Source: Agapanthus africanus (taxonomy: Eukaryota; Streptophyta; Magnoliopsida; Asparagales; Amaryllidaceae). Taken from it: a stretch of DNA of 64,000 nt. The stretch covers positions 68,693,396-68,757,395 of the forward strand of contig JASDDO010000016.1 of NCBI GenBank assembly GCA_030015575.1, read 5' to 3'. Every line of letters begins with the position of its first letter. The first letter of the stretch is position 1. Of this stretch, positions 44,124-56,368 are shown one piece after another. The translations under genes were made by a program, and so were the position numbers. Below the pieces are notes generated by a model. That model worked only from the letters and a program-made list of their open reading frames with translations. It had not been told where the DNA came from and ran no database searches.

Positions 44124-47047
44124 TGTAACACCCGAGCCCAATAATACTATTTATATTACTAGTTGAGGGCTATATATTGCTCCTTTCCAATTATTCTGTT
44201 TTTCTGGGGTTTATTGCTAAATTATAACCGGTTAAATCATTTTGGCACATAACAAATTTTAACTCCTAAAATGAAATTTAAAATGTCCATGTTGGCCTAC
44301 TCGTCGCCACTAGTCGCGTGGTAGCGTCCGCGTGTCGAGATTCCGTTCCGTTTGGCTAAACGGGCAAGTTTGGACGACTACGCGCGCGTGCAAGTGTCCG
44401 ACTTGGGGGCATGCATTTTAATCATTAAACACCTCTTTTCAAAATTTGGAACCCGCTTAAAATCCTATAATTTGAATTTGGAACATTTGGGCGTAACCCG
44501 GGCGCGATTTGGAAATGTTTCATTTCGCGCCAAAAAGGGCCCGTTTAATTAAATATCTAAAACTATATATACGAATATTTTTCTTTAACCGTTAAATCCT
44601 TTCAATTCCTCCTTTTGATTTTCGCCTAGCCAATCACGAGCAAGTGATCAGCTCTCGTGGGCCCCACCGTTTCCCACTCTCTCTGTCTCTCTCATCATTC
44701 TCTTTCTCTCTCTATCTCTAACCCTCTCTCTGTATCTCTCTAAAAATCTTCCTCTATCTAATCTTTCTCTCTCTCCCCGTTAACAATCTCTCTCTCTCTT
44801 CCTCTATTTATTCTCTCGCATGCAGCCGCCTCCCTCGTTCCCTCTTCATCGCGAGAAACACCCCGAACCCTAACCCTAGCCCTCGCGACCTCACCGCCGA
44901 CCTCCCCAGCGACCTCGCCGTCGCCGTCATCGCCTCTTCAACCTAGCCGCACCCTTTTCCTCTCTCCTCCGCCTCTTCCCATGCCTGCACCCAACCCGAC
45001 GACGCCACCAACCGTCGCAGGCCTCGTCGTCGACGTCGCCTCCAGCCACCGACGACGCCGCGACTCCCTCTCCTCCTCCTCGTCACTACCTCGTCATCAC
45101 CTCCCTCCTCTCCTCGCCGGACCACCACCAGACCCGAGCAGAACCCTAGCGCCAAACCTCCAGGTCGCCGGAAATCGCGCTGACGACCCTCGTCGACGTC
45201 TCCCGCGCCACCTCCTTTCCCCCTCGATCACCTGGGCCGACCACCACCCTCCTCCACTCGTCGCACCCCCTCTCCAGCAAGCCCAGCGGCTGTTCCAGAC
45301 CTTCGCAGCCGTCGTCGCTGCCTCGCCGGCGTTCCAGCGCCGTCGAGCCCGCCGTGGTCGCCCCCGGGTACCTCTCTGTAAGCACCCTTCATCTTTCCTT
45401 TGTGCAAAATCCCCCCCGCTGATCTTATTGCCTGTATCATTGTTGCTAACCTCGTTGCCGATGACTTTGCCGGAATCCGACCGTGCCGTCTTTGAACCCG
45501 ACGCTCCAGCAAAGTACCCTGGTCCGTGTGATCCCGTTGTTCTCTGTTGGGACTCGATCCGAAGTCCGTACACCCGTCTCGAGGTTTCTGCTGACGTCGC
45601 ATCCGTGTTTTCCGGTTTGCGAAACCGTCGAGGCAAGTATCCGAATACTTGCTTTAACATGCTACAAACTTAATCATCATATTATAACCACACAGCTATT
45701 TATAACATCGATACCTTTTATAACGTAGAATTGCTGGTCACAATTATCCGTAACTTTAAATCAATATAATCGTTGCTTGTATTAACCGGTCTGCTATTAA
45801 TTCACACTTAACTAACTAAACCAAGTAGATCGTCCTCACTTCATTTGTTAAATCACCCATGAGACGATTATTATGCTTAGTTTAAATTCATGTAACTCCA
45901 TTACGTATGTTATCGATATTGCTTCACCTTGTGGCTATTGCACCCCAAAGGTGCGTGAACCTGTTAATAAGAGAATACAAAACATCACTGTGTTGCATGG
46001 AATAATATGGTTAATTACTGTTTCCTGCTGCTGTTCATTATTTGATTGTACACCTGTTGTGAGCACATAACCGATTGCACTACATATTGGCCTGACCCGG
46101 CTACACATGACATATACATACATACCAACTCATCCTGTTGTACCATGACATTACTTGTTTCATGATTTCATGCCTAATGCCGACAAACCCGACCATCCCT
46201 GCTGTCTATCCTGACAGACCTACTCTTACCGGATTTTGTGTTGGTATTAGTCCTTGACTACTGAATACCTGACCTGACATACATAGCTTGGGGGTCTGGG
46301 GAAATCAAAGGTGAAACCGACTTGTAACTCAACAGTTCGATACATTGTTCTGATCAGTCTTACGGGCTTGGCCAGCTCCGGAGTGTTGATGCTGACATCA
46401 CTCGTCCATCCTACTACCTTTTACTGCTTAGCGGCACGTCTCGGATTCAGCCCCGAGGGCTTTGACCGTGGTCCCGGGCACGCACGGGATACTATTGAGT
46501 TACATCGACGATTCATCAATTGGTTTCAAAGACTATAGAGTAGAAAACCTGAAAGGACAGTTTAGTCACCATTGCACATCACCCTGCTTGATTATTTCTT
46601 ATTACTGCTTTACTCATGCTCATACTTGCATTGCTTATTACCCTGTTTATACTATATACTTGATGTCATGACGCGCTGACGTCTGGGTTTTGCATGGCCC
46701 AGATTCCGTACCATTGTCGACGACCGAGCAGGAGTACTTCAGCCAGCAGGCTGAACTGTGAGTCCTTAGGGTTTAGTTTATTTATTTCATTTCATTTCCA
46801 TATGTGAGCCCTCATTATGGGACGTATTGTTTATTCATTGTATTGGATCATTAGCTTCCGCACTTATTGTTTATTGATTCTTGTTATTATGGATTTGGAC
46901 ATGTATTAGATTAGTTTTTTTTTTATCTTGTTCTTGATATCCTTACAACCGTAATGTGACTGTGGATGGATACTTCCTACCCACAGGTAGCATGGTTGGC
47001 TATGCCACGTGCCCAATCTTGCGTACTCTGGGAAGCGGGGCGTGACA
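44124..47047 (+). mobile_element. H: 5' LTR
   Basis: TGTAACACCC...GCGTGACA. It contains ACTATATATAC (about 44562-44571) as a TATA candidate, a CT-rich stretch (about 44676-44815), AACCCTAACCCTAG near 44870 and a GC-rich section (about 44880-45380) in which open frames on both strands (for example 44981-45673) arise from base composition. These frames are broken in the 3' LTR by an 11-bp deletion, so I do not call them genes. Confidence 0.93.
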
Positions 47048-47055
47048 TGGTTTTA

Positions 47056-47068
47056 TGGTATCAGAGCC
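47056..47068 (+). other. H: primer-binding site, initiator tRNA-Met
   Basis: TGGTATCAGAGCC, 8 nt after the LTR, is a 13-nt complement to the initiator tRNA-Met end. Confidence 0.9.
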
Positions 47069-47417
47069 ATAGGTTAATTGGGTTGATTCTTTGTAGTTGG
47101 GTATTGCACCCGATACACGAATCAGAATACCCGTGATTAGGAAACATGTCCTGCCACTTTGACCATTTTACCATCCTTGAATCATTCTTCCGGATCATGT
47201 CGACATGCAAACTTACTTTGCAATTGTCAACTCAAAACCCTAACTTCTTGTTATCTCTAGGACTTAGGCGACTTGGGTAGAGTTAAGTAATTGTGGCTAT
47301 GATACCGCGGCATAGCTACAATGCAGCACTCTATTTAAGTATCTTGGAGTTCTAGCCTTGATCTATACTCAGAATCTATCATCATGCTAATGTTGGGTAC
47401 TTTGATTTCCAGGATTT

Positions 47418-47930
47418 ATGGCCGGTACGAGTTTGGAGATGGACCAAAGAAGTGCGGTCTTAGCCGCCAGGCGTAGAGTGATAAGGGGATTGCTGGAGAG
47501 TCTAAAGGAACAGACCGAGCTGGAACCGGCATTTGCACTGAACCAAACGTCTGTACGTAGAAGAATTCCGGTGAACAGACGCAGCGTAGCACCAATGAAG
47601 AAAACAATTGTGGGTGATCGGAAAGGGAGCGTGATTTGTAACTACTGCCATATATCTGGACATGTGCGAAGGGAGTGTCGTAGGAGGCTGGGACTCTGTT
47701 TTAGATGTGGAGCGGCAGATCACGCTGTTATTGCTTGTCCGTCGAAGCCTCGCACGAAAGATGATACACAGAAGCCTCCGCAGGGACCGTTCCAAGGACA
47801 GGAACCGCTTACTCAAGGACCAAAGCAGGCTCGAGCGTTCACGTTGACAGCTGAGGAAGCTAAGGCATCAGGAGAAGTGGTTTCAGGTAATTTTACTCGT
47901 TCATGGTTTTCCCGCTTTGGCATTATTTAA
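47418..47930 (+). pseudogene. H: gag remnant with two zinc knuckles
   Basis: 170 codons from ATG 47418. The usual capsid region of a Tekay Gag (several hundred residues) is missing. What remains is a short basic head and two CCHC knuckles: C74-C77-H82-C87 and C94-C97-H102-C107. The frame ends at a stop after running out of phase into the protease region, where continuation in another frame reads LFNFGAS, so the catalytic Asp of the DSG/DTG triad has become Asn and a stop (TGA) follows. Both capsid assembly and protease should be lost. Confidence 0.75.
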
Positions 47931-48062
47931 TTTCGGAGCATCCCACTGATTTATGTCATCCAAATTTATAACTACACACTCGATTACCTGCACGACCCTG
48001 TCTAGTTTTGGGACATACACACTGGGAATGGGAAAATCATAGCTAGTAAGGAATGTAAAAGA

Positions 48063-50156
48063 TTGTACAGTTGTTGTTTGCGGACGGGAGCTTTTGCAGA
48101 TTTCTTGGTGATTGATACGGGCAGTTATGAAGTAGTCTTGGGAATGGATTTTCTTGGCACTTTCCACGCACACATTGATTGTAGGGCAAGGAAAGTAATT
48201 TTCCAGATTCCCAGACACCCTGAGTTTACTTTCATTGGAGGAAGCAGTTCTGTCGGGCCAGTCGAGTTTAGGGCTAGGCCGATGAACAATGTTCTTGCGG
48301 CTATGGTTGTGGATAGTAATGAAGAGCCGGCAGTTGTCCGCGACTTTATGGATGTGTTTGAAGATATTTCGGGCTTACCGCCGAAGCGAGATGTGGAGTT
48401 TGCGATTGACCTTATTCCTGGTGCAGCGCCAGTATCAAAATCTTATTATCCGATGGCACCGGTGGAATTGGAAGAAGTTAAGAAACAAGTTGGTGAATTA
48501 CTCGAGAAGGGATGGATTCGAAGCAGCAACTCACCTTGGGGAACTCCAGTTCTTTTAGTAAAGAAGAAGGATGGCACGAGAAGGATGTGCATTGATTATC
48601 GAGAATTGAACCGGGTGACTATTAAGAACAAGTACCCGATCCCTCGCATTGGAGAGCTTTTTGAGCAGCTTAGTGGCGCGAGGGTATTCTTGAAACTGGA
48701 CTTGCGATCAGGATATCATCAGGTCCGAGTGAAGGCAGGAGACATTTGCAAGACGGCGTTTCGAACTCGGTATGGGCATTTCGAGTATTTAGTGATGCCC
48801 TTCGGAGTGACTAATGCGCCGGCAATATTCATGGATTTGATGAACAGGATCTTTGCACCGTTCTTGGACCAGTTTATTGTGGTATTCATTGACGATATTC
48901 TGGTGTACTCGAAGAGTCCGGAGGAGCATGCTGAGCACTTAAGGATCGCACTGCAGACGCTGAGACAAGAGAAATTATTCACGAAGATGAGTAAGTGCGA
49001 ATTTTGGCTGGAAGAAGTGAAGTTTCTGGGGCATGTCGTGTCGGGCGATGGAATCGCCGTTGATCCCGAGAAGATTACAGCAGTTCGAGATTGGCCTATT
49101 CCGAAGAATGTTGCGGAGATAAGGAGTTTTCTTGGACTCGCCGGATACTACAGAAGATTTGTGGAGAACTTCGCTCGCGTAGCTGAGCCGTTAACCAAGC
49201 TCACACGAAAGGAGGTACCGTTTGTTTGGACGGATGGATGTGCATTGGCCTTTGAGACGTTGAAGCAGAAGTTGATAACCGCCCCGATCCTGACCGTACC
49301 GGATAATTCAGGAGGACTGGTGATTCACAGCGACGCATCTGGAAAAGGATTGGGATGTGTTTTAATGCAGAATGGGAAAGTCGTCGCTTACGCATCGAGA
49401 CAACTGAAGACTCATGAGAAGAACTATCCGACTCATGACTTAGAGCTTGCAGCCGTGATCTTCGCCCTGAAGATTTGGAGACACTACCTTTTGGGCGAGA
49501 GAGTTGAAGTCTTTACAGATCACAAGAGTTTGAAATATGTGTTCACTCAGAAGGAGTTGAACATGAGGCAACGCAGATGGTTGGAGCTGATGGCCGACTA
49601 TGACCTCGATCTTAAGTACCATCCGGGAAAGGTCAACGTCGTGCCGGATGCGCTGAGCCGGTTACCAGCAATTCAGATATTGACTGCACAGAGGGAGATC
49701 ATTGCGGATTTTCAGAGATTTGACTTGGAGGTTGTGCTACCACATGCTACAGGACAGTTGATGCAGTTGCAAGTACAGTCGTCCTTAGTTGAGAAGATTA
49801 AAGTAGCACAATCGCAGGATCCTAGACTGCAAAAGTTTCGAGAGCAGGTTGAAGCCGGACTACGAACCGATTTACTGATCCACGAAGACGGTTCGTTGAG
49901 ATATGGTAGCCGTGTGTGTGCGCCAAAGGGAGATGTGCGTGAAGAGCTTATGAAGGAGGCACACAGTTCAGCTTACTCTGTACATCCAGGAGGGACAAAG
50001 ATGTACCGAGATATTCGACAGCACTTCTGGTGGGAAGGTATGAAACGGGAAATTGCTCGCTTCGTGGCTAAGTGCTTGGTGTGTCAGCAAGTCAAGGCTG
50101 AACACCAAAGGGTTGCTGGTTTGTTGCAACCACTTCCGATTCCTCGGTGGAAGTGA
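48063..50156 (+). pseudogene. H: pol, part 1 (protease tail, reverse transcriptase, RNase H, integrase zinc finger)
   Basis: 697 open codons, though the true frame enters from upstream. Order: protease tail ([16 protein letters not shown], about 16-31), reverse transcriptase (about 125-345) with the catalytic box FIDD at 275-278, RNase H with HSDASG (Asp 424) and TDHKSLKY, and the integrase HHCC zinc finger (about 635-680). It ends at TGA (50154-50156) where the family has Trp (TGG) and continues in the same frame in part 2, so a single point change splits pol. Confidence 0.88.
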
Positions 50157-51161
50157 GAACATATAACCATGGATTTCGTGACAGCTTTACCGCGGAGTCC
50201 AAAGGGCAACAATGCAGTATGGGTGATTGTCGATCGGTTGACCAAGGCAGCTCACTTTATTCCGTTTCGGGTTGGTCAATCGACGGAGACTTTGGCAGAG
50301 CGATACATGCAGGAGATTGTCAGATTGCATGGAGTACCGGTAAGCATCGTGTCCGATCGGGACACTCGGTTCTTGTCGCACTTTTGGAGGAGTTTACAAG
50401 AAAGTTTGGGGACTCGATTGAAGTTTAGCACAGCTTATCATCCTCAAACTGATGGACAATCGGAGAGAACGATCCAGACCCTTGAAGATATGTTGAGGGC
50501 TTGCATGTTAGACTTCAAAGGTTCTTGGGACGATCATCTACACCTGGTGGAGTTTTCGTACAACAATAGCTTCCAAGCGACAATTCAGATGGCTCCGTTT
50601 GAAGCGTTGTATGGTCGTAAGTGCCGTTCGCCGGTTTGTTGGGATGATGTTGGTGAACGAAGGTTACTAGGACCAGAGTTGGTGGTACAGACAGTCGAGA
50701 AGGTGAATACCATCAGGAGGCATATGAAGGCAGCTCAAGACAGACAGAAAAGTTGGGCCGACACGTCAAGAAGACCTCTAGAGTTCGCCGTGGGTGATTT
50801 GGTATTCCTGAAGATATCACCGACTAGAGGGGTGATTCGCTTTGGCAGTCGGGGAAAGCTTAGTCCCCGATTCGTTGGACCCTTCGAGATATTGGAGCGT
50901 GTTGGAGAGGTATCGTACCGGTTGGCGTTACCACCGTCATTAGCAGGAGTTCATGACGTGTTTCATGTGTCTCAACTACGGAGGTATGTTCGTGATGAGA
51001 CTCATGTCTTGGATCATTCGGAGTTGACTGTACGGGAGGACCTGACTTTTGAGGAGCGACCAGTTGAAATCAAGGATCCGAGAGAAAAGGTTCTTAAGAA
51101 CAAGGTTATCCCTCTTGTGCTAGTTTCTTGGGGTAATCGATCGCATGGAGAATCCACTTAG
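50157..51161 (+). pseudogene. H: pol, part 2 (integrase core and truncated chromodomain)
   Basis: In frame with part 1. From Met at 50169: integrase catalytic D22, D63 and E99, then the GPY/F-type module (GPFEILERVGEVSYRL), HDVFHVSQLRRY, and the start of a chromodomain (RNKVIPLVLVSW-like). The frame stops at TAG (51159-51161) exactly where the chromodomain's conserved Trp is expected; the expected tail follows in frame to a second TAG. Chromodomains steer chromovirus integration towards marked chromatin, so targeting would be lost with the stop. Confidence 0.85.
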
Positions 51162-51229
51162 GAGCGAGAAGACGAGATCCGACAGAAATTCCCTCACCTT
51201 TTCCAGTAGTTAGCTATCTTGTATCCTTG

Positions 51230-51267
51230 GAATTTCGAGGACGAAATTCTTTTGTAGTTGGGAATGA
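51230..51267 (+). other. H: hairpin and purine tract before the 3' LTR
   Basis: GAATTTCG-AGGA-CGAAATTC (51230-51249) is an 8-bp stem; 18 nt later TTGGGAATGA abuts the LTR as polypurine tract. G and B keep the hairpin with the outer pair changed from G-C to A-T. Confidence 0.6.
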
Positions 51268-54181
51268 TGTAACACCCGAGCCCAATAATACTATTTATAT
51301 TACTAGTTGAGGGCTATATATTGCTCCTTTCCAATTATTCTGTTTTTCTGGGGTTTATTGCTAAATTATAACCGGTTAAGTCATTTTGGCACATAACAAA
51401 TTTTAACTCCTAAAATGAAATTTAAAATGTCCATGTTGGCCTACTCGTCGCCACTAGTCGCGTGGTAGCGTCCGCGTGTCGAGATTCCGTTCCGTTTGGC
51501 TAAACGGGCAAGTTTGGACGACTACGCGCGCGTGCAAGTGTCCGACTTGGGGGCATGCATTTTAATCATTAAACACCTCTTTTCAAAATTTGGAACCCGC
51601 TTAAAATCCTATAATTTGAATTTGGAACATTTGGGCGCAACCCGGGCGCGATTTGGAAATGTTTCATTTCGCGCCAAAAAGGGCCCGTTTAATTAAATAT
51701 CTAAAACTATATATACGAATATTTTTCTTTAACCGTTAAATCCTTTCAATTCCTCCTTTTGATTTTCGCCTAGCCAATCACGAGCAAGTGATCAGCTCTC
51801 GTGGGCCCCACCGTTTCCCACTCTCTCTGTCTCTCTCATCATTCTCTTTCTCTCTCTATCTCTAACCCTCTCTCTGTATCTCTCTAAAAATCTTCCTCTA
51901 TCTAATCTTTCTCTCTCTCCTCGTTAACAATCTCTCTCTCTCTCTTCCTCTATTTATTCTCTCGCATGAAGCCGCCTCCCTCGTTCCCTCTTCATCGCGA
52001 GAAACACCCCGAACCCTAACCCTAGCCCTCGCGACCTCACCGCCGACCTCCCCAGCGACCTCGCCGTCGCCGTCATCGCCTCTTCAACCTAGCCGCACCA
52101 TTTTCCTCTCTCCTCCGCCTCTTCCCGTGCCTGCACCCAACCCGACGACGCCACCAACCGTCGCAGGCCTCGTCGTCGACGTCGCCTCCAGCCACCGACG
52201 ACGCCGCGACTCCCTCTCCTCCTCCTCGTCATCACCTCCCTCCTCTCCTCGCCGGACCACCACCAGACCCGAGCAGAAAACTAGCGCCAAACCTCCAGGT
52301 CGCCGGAAATCGCGCCGACGACCCTCGTCGACGTCTCCCGCGCCACCTCCTTTCACCCTCGATCACCTGGGCCGACCACCACCCTCCTCCACTCGTCGCA
52401 CCCCCTCTCCAGCAAGCCCAGCGGCTGTTCCAGACCTTCGCAGCCGTCGTCGCTGCCTCGCCGGTGTTCCAGCGCCGTCGAGCCCACCGTGGTCGCCCCC
52501 GGGTACCTCTCTGTAAGCACCCTTCATCTTTCTTTTGTGCAAAATCCCCCCGCTGATCTTATTGCCTGTATCATTGTTGCTAACCTCGTTGCCAATGACT
52601 TTGCCGGAATCCGACCGTGCCGTCTTTGAACCCGACGCTCCAGCGAAGTACCCTAGTCCGTGTGATCCCGTTGTTCTCTGTTGGGACTCGATCCGAAGTC
52701 CGTACACCCGTCTCGAGGTTTCTGCTGACGTCGCATCCGTGTTTTCCGGTTTGCGAAACCGTCGAGGCAAGTATCCGAATACTTGCTTTAACATGCTACA
52801 AACTTAATCATCATATTATAACCACACAGCTATTTATAACTTCGATACCTTTTATAACGTAGAATTGCTGGTCACAATTATCCGTAACTTTAAATCAATA
52901 TAATCGTTGCTTGTATTAACCGGTCTGCTATTAATTCACACTTAACTAACTAAACCAAGTAGATCGTCCTCACTTCATTTGTTAAATCACCCATGAGACA
53001 ATTATTATGCTTAGTTTAAATTCATGTAACTCCATTACGTATGTTATCGATATTGCTTCACCTTGTGGCTATTGCACCCCAAAGGTGCGTGAACCTGTTA
53101 ATAAGAGAATACAAAACATCACTGTGTTGCACGGAATAATATGGTTAATTACTGTTTCCTGCTGCTGTTCATTATTTGATTGTACACCTGTTGTGAGCAC
53201 ATAACCGATTGCACTACATATTGGCCTGACCCGGCTACACATGACATATACATACATACCAACTCATCCTGTTGTACCATGACATTACTTGTTTCATGAT
53301 TTCATGCCTAATGCCGACAAACCCGACCATCCCTGCTGTCTATCCAGACAGACCTACTCTTACCGGATTTTGTGTTGGCATTAGTCCTTGACTACTGAAT
53401 ACCTGACCTGACATACATAGCTTAGGGGTATGGGGAAATCAAAGGTGAAACCGACTTGTAACTCAACAGTTCGATACATTGTTCTGATCAGTCTTACGGG
53501 CTTGGCCAGCTCCGGAGTGTTGATGCTGACATCACTCGTCCATCCTACTACCTTTTACTGCTTAGCGGCACGTCTCGGATTCAGCCCCGAGGGCTTTGAC
53601 CGTGGTCCCGGGCACGCACGGGATACTATTGAGCTACATCGACGATTCATCAATTGGTTTCAAAGACTATAGAGTAGAAAACCTGAAAGGACAGTTTAGT
53701 CACCATTGCACATCACCCTGCTTGATTATTTCTTATTACTGCTTTACTCATGCTCATACTTGCATTGCTTATTACCCTGTTTATACTATATACTTGATGT
53801 CATGACGCGCTGACGTCTGGGTTTTGCATGGCCCAGATTCCGTACCATTGTCGACGACCGAGCAGGAGTACTTCAGCCAGCAGGCTGAACTGTGAGTCCT
53901 TAGGGTTTAGTTTATTTATTTCATTTCATTTCCAGATGTGAGCCCTCATTATGGGACGTACTGTTTATTCATTGTATTGGATCATTAGCTTCCGCACTTA
54001 TTGTTTATTGATTCTTGTTATTATGGATTTGGACATGTATTAGATTAGTTTTTTTTTTATCTTGTTCTTGATATCCTTACAACCGTAATGTGACTGTGGA
54101 TGGATACTTCCTACCCACTGGTAGCATGGTTGGCTATGTCACGTGCCCAATCTTGCGTACTCTGGGAAGCGGGGCGTGACA
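51268..54181 (+). mobile_element. H: 3' LTR
   Basis: 2914 bp, matching the 5' LTR at about 99% with several small indels, including loss of 11 bp near 52230. It is followed by TSD TACAC (54182-54186), after which the G LTR resumes. Confidence 0.93.
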
Positions 54182-56022
54182 TACACTTTCAAAACAATAT
54201 CTTTTAATAGGAAATACGATAAGTTGGGACATCGATCGTTTATCTAAACCTGACTTTGTGGTGTCTAGGCAAGTGTGTCTAAGGCGAGTGGTTACTTAAT
54301 TAGGTCCACTACTTGTAGTGGAGAGCCTCCCACTCACCTGGCACTTACCTGGCCGCAATTGGCGGTGAAGAGGCGATTTGAGACTTCTAATAACTTGTCG
54401 TTTAGACCAATTAGAAATAGGTTAGTTGGCTTAGGAAACCCAAGAATCTAAAATACGGAAATTTACACCTTTTACAAATAAATACCTTATCTTTATAAAA
54501 CCGTTTTCTAAATGATTAGTATTTATTAAATCTTTGCAAAGTGCCACTACAACCCACCTTTGGGGAACTCGTTAGGGATAGTACGGTTTATCGTGCACCC
54601 TCGGGCTTAGTAGTGCGAGATTCAGACCTCCGCAAGGAGCATTCGGTCTCGAAAGGTTTAAAATACGACATTTAAGAAAAATGAGATTTTTGGTAAATAA
54701 AATATTTATTAAAAATTATTCTTATATAAATATATATATATTTATCATTTAAACACCTATTTTATTATAAGATAAAGTTTCCACCTTTTCCTAAAAATTA
54801 CAAGATTAAAAGTTACATTAAAATACCATGAATTTCAAATAAATCAATATTACAGATAAATACCTTTATTTATGTAATTAGGATATTTTCACTAGAAATA
54901 ACACAAAATAAAATTTACACTCATTATAATTATAAAGACGATAATAAATACTTGAGGTGTATCTTGAAAACTATACAAAAGTATTTTTACATAAAACCCC
55001 CTCAAGTTTTATAAATTACAATAATGACCCTAACCAATAAAGAACTTCGACTTACATTTCTTTTAGTCTGACTCGGGTTTGAGTCTGATTATTTCTGACT
55101 TGAATATGATTCAAGTCAATTTATATTCTTTAATATTCCAACTCAATATGAACGCATGAATCCCAGAATCCAGTTAACAATCTATACAACTTGACTGAAT
55201 CAAACCATGGATATACATCCATTATTCCGTCATTCCATTTACCTGATTATACAGTTACAATCTGTTTACTGATATCATGGTTTTGGTCAGTCATCCAACT
55301 TATACAATACAATACTACAATACAAACAAAACACTACGGGGTTTAAGGGGTAGATTGGTACGGAAGGTGTTAAAGGTGGCACGAGGCGGTAAGATTAAGA
55401 CACCTAACATGAATCCAATTGCCGTTGTTCCGGGTTGTATAACGGAGCCTTGTACTCTATTTTCCGTTTGCCCTGGTCTCTAGCATATAGAGACCCCTCT
55501 CGTATACACTGGCATTCTTCTGTACCAAGCTACAAACAACAGCGTTAATACAACATTACAACAAATAGTATACAACTTTAGAAGATACTTCTTATTCTGT
55601 CTTTCTAATTCTTCCTTATCTTTGGGACTTACCGAGCGACCTGTTCGCTGACGACATTCTATTTCTTTCTTCTTTGAATGTCGTCAGGTGTTTTGGACCC
55701 GTCAGAGATCGAGCCCACCGGTGAAGACTTGGAGCAGTTTCACGAAGACCCCAAGCTCTAGACATTGTACCTTGTTCTATTCAGTATTTTCATTTCCTGT
55801 TATGCCATTGTTTAGGCATCGCTTTTCATTCCAGTTGTATTTACTTTTCATGCATTGTACAAAAGAATGTTATTAATAAAGTTGATGTTATTTCTATCTC
55901 TCTTGTCTCTTGTGATTTACTTTTATATTGCTTAGATACGCTTAGCGTATGTGCTTCTGAGTATATACGTAGCGGACCTCGTCGCGTCCCCTTCGCCGTA
56001 AACCGGGAAGCGGGGCGTGACA
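54182..56022 (+). mobile_element. G: 5' LTR, second part
   Basis: It begins with the second TACAC copy and runs to GCGTGACA at 56022. It matches 57712-59544 nearly base for base, including small frames at 55277-55483 and 55688-55876 that recur in the 3' LTR and have no sign of being genes. Confidence 0.9.
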
Positions 56023-56368
56023 GGTTTTTTTGGTGGCCCCATGCAGGTCAGAGCTGTATGGAACCCTAAGCAATATAAAACACAAGAACCAGCAACTAAA
56101 ACATTCTTTACAATCATGTTCCTTGAATCCTATCTTTCATATTCCTTGAATCATATACCTTGAATCTGTCCTAACCCAAAAATCCCTCACCTCTTTTACA
56201 ATTTTACCAAAACCTTCGCATCCTTTCATTCCTTCACACATTATTCACATTTCTAAAACCCTTGCACCACCTTGTTATTTTTCGCATACTGCACCAAACT
56301 TTTCTTGGATTTGTTACACTTTCCTTTTACAAATTTCGAGGACGAAATTTTTTTTAAGGAGGGTAGAA
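56023..56368 (+). mobile_element. G: 346-bp non-coding interior
   Basis: It is homologous to B's interior from end to end. It starts with TTGGTGGCCCCATG near the LTR (candidate primer site, tRNA unidentified) and ends with AAATTTCG-AGGA-CGAAATTT (56331-56350) and purine tract AAGGAGGGTAGAA. There is no coding capacity. Confidence 0.85.

Larger units (their letters stand above)
44124..54181 (+). mobile_element. H: Tekay-type Gypsy chromovirus, structurally complete but coding-defective
   Basis: A 10058-bp element with LTRs 44124-47047 (2924 bp) and 51268-54181 (2914 bp), perfect TSD TACAC, initiator tRNA-Met primer site, a shortened gag, and pol broken by stops. The LTRs differ at roughly 30 sites by eye (about 99% identity). 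The lineage is assigned from the order RT-RNase H-integrase-chromodomain and the C-terminal sequence. Confidence 0.93.

Noticed and set aside
44981-45673. Open frame of 230 codons in the H 5' LTR, and antisense frames of up to 187 codons
   Set aside because: They lie in a GC-rich part of the LTR, are Ser/Pro/Arg-rich, and the 3' LTR copy is out of phase after an 11-bp deletion. No recognisable domain.
55277-55876. Small frames repeated at 58799-59398
   Set aside because: Duplicates within the G LTR pair; short and without domain or conserved counterpart in B.
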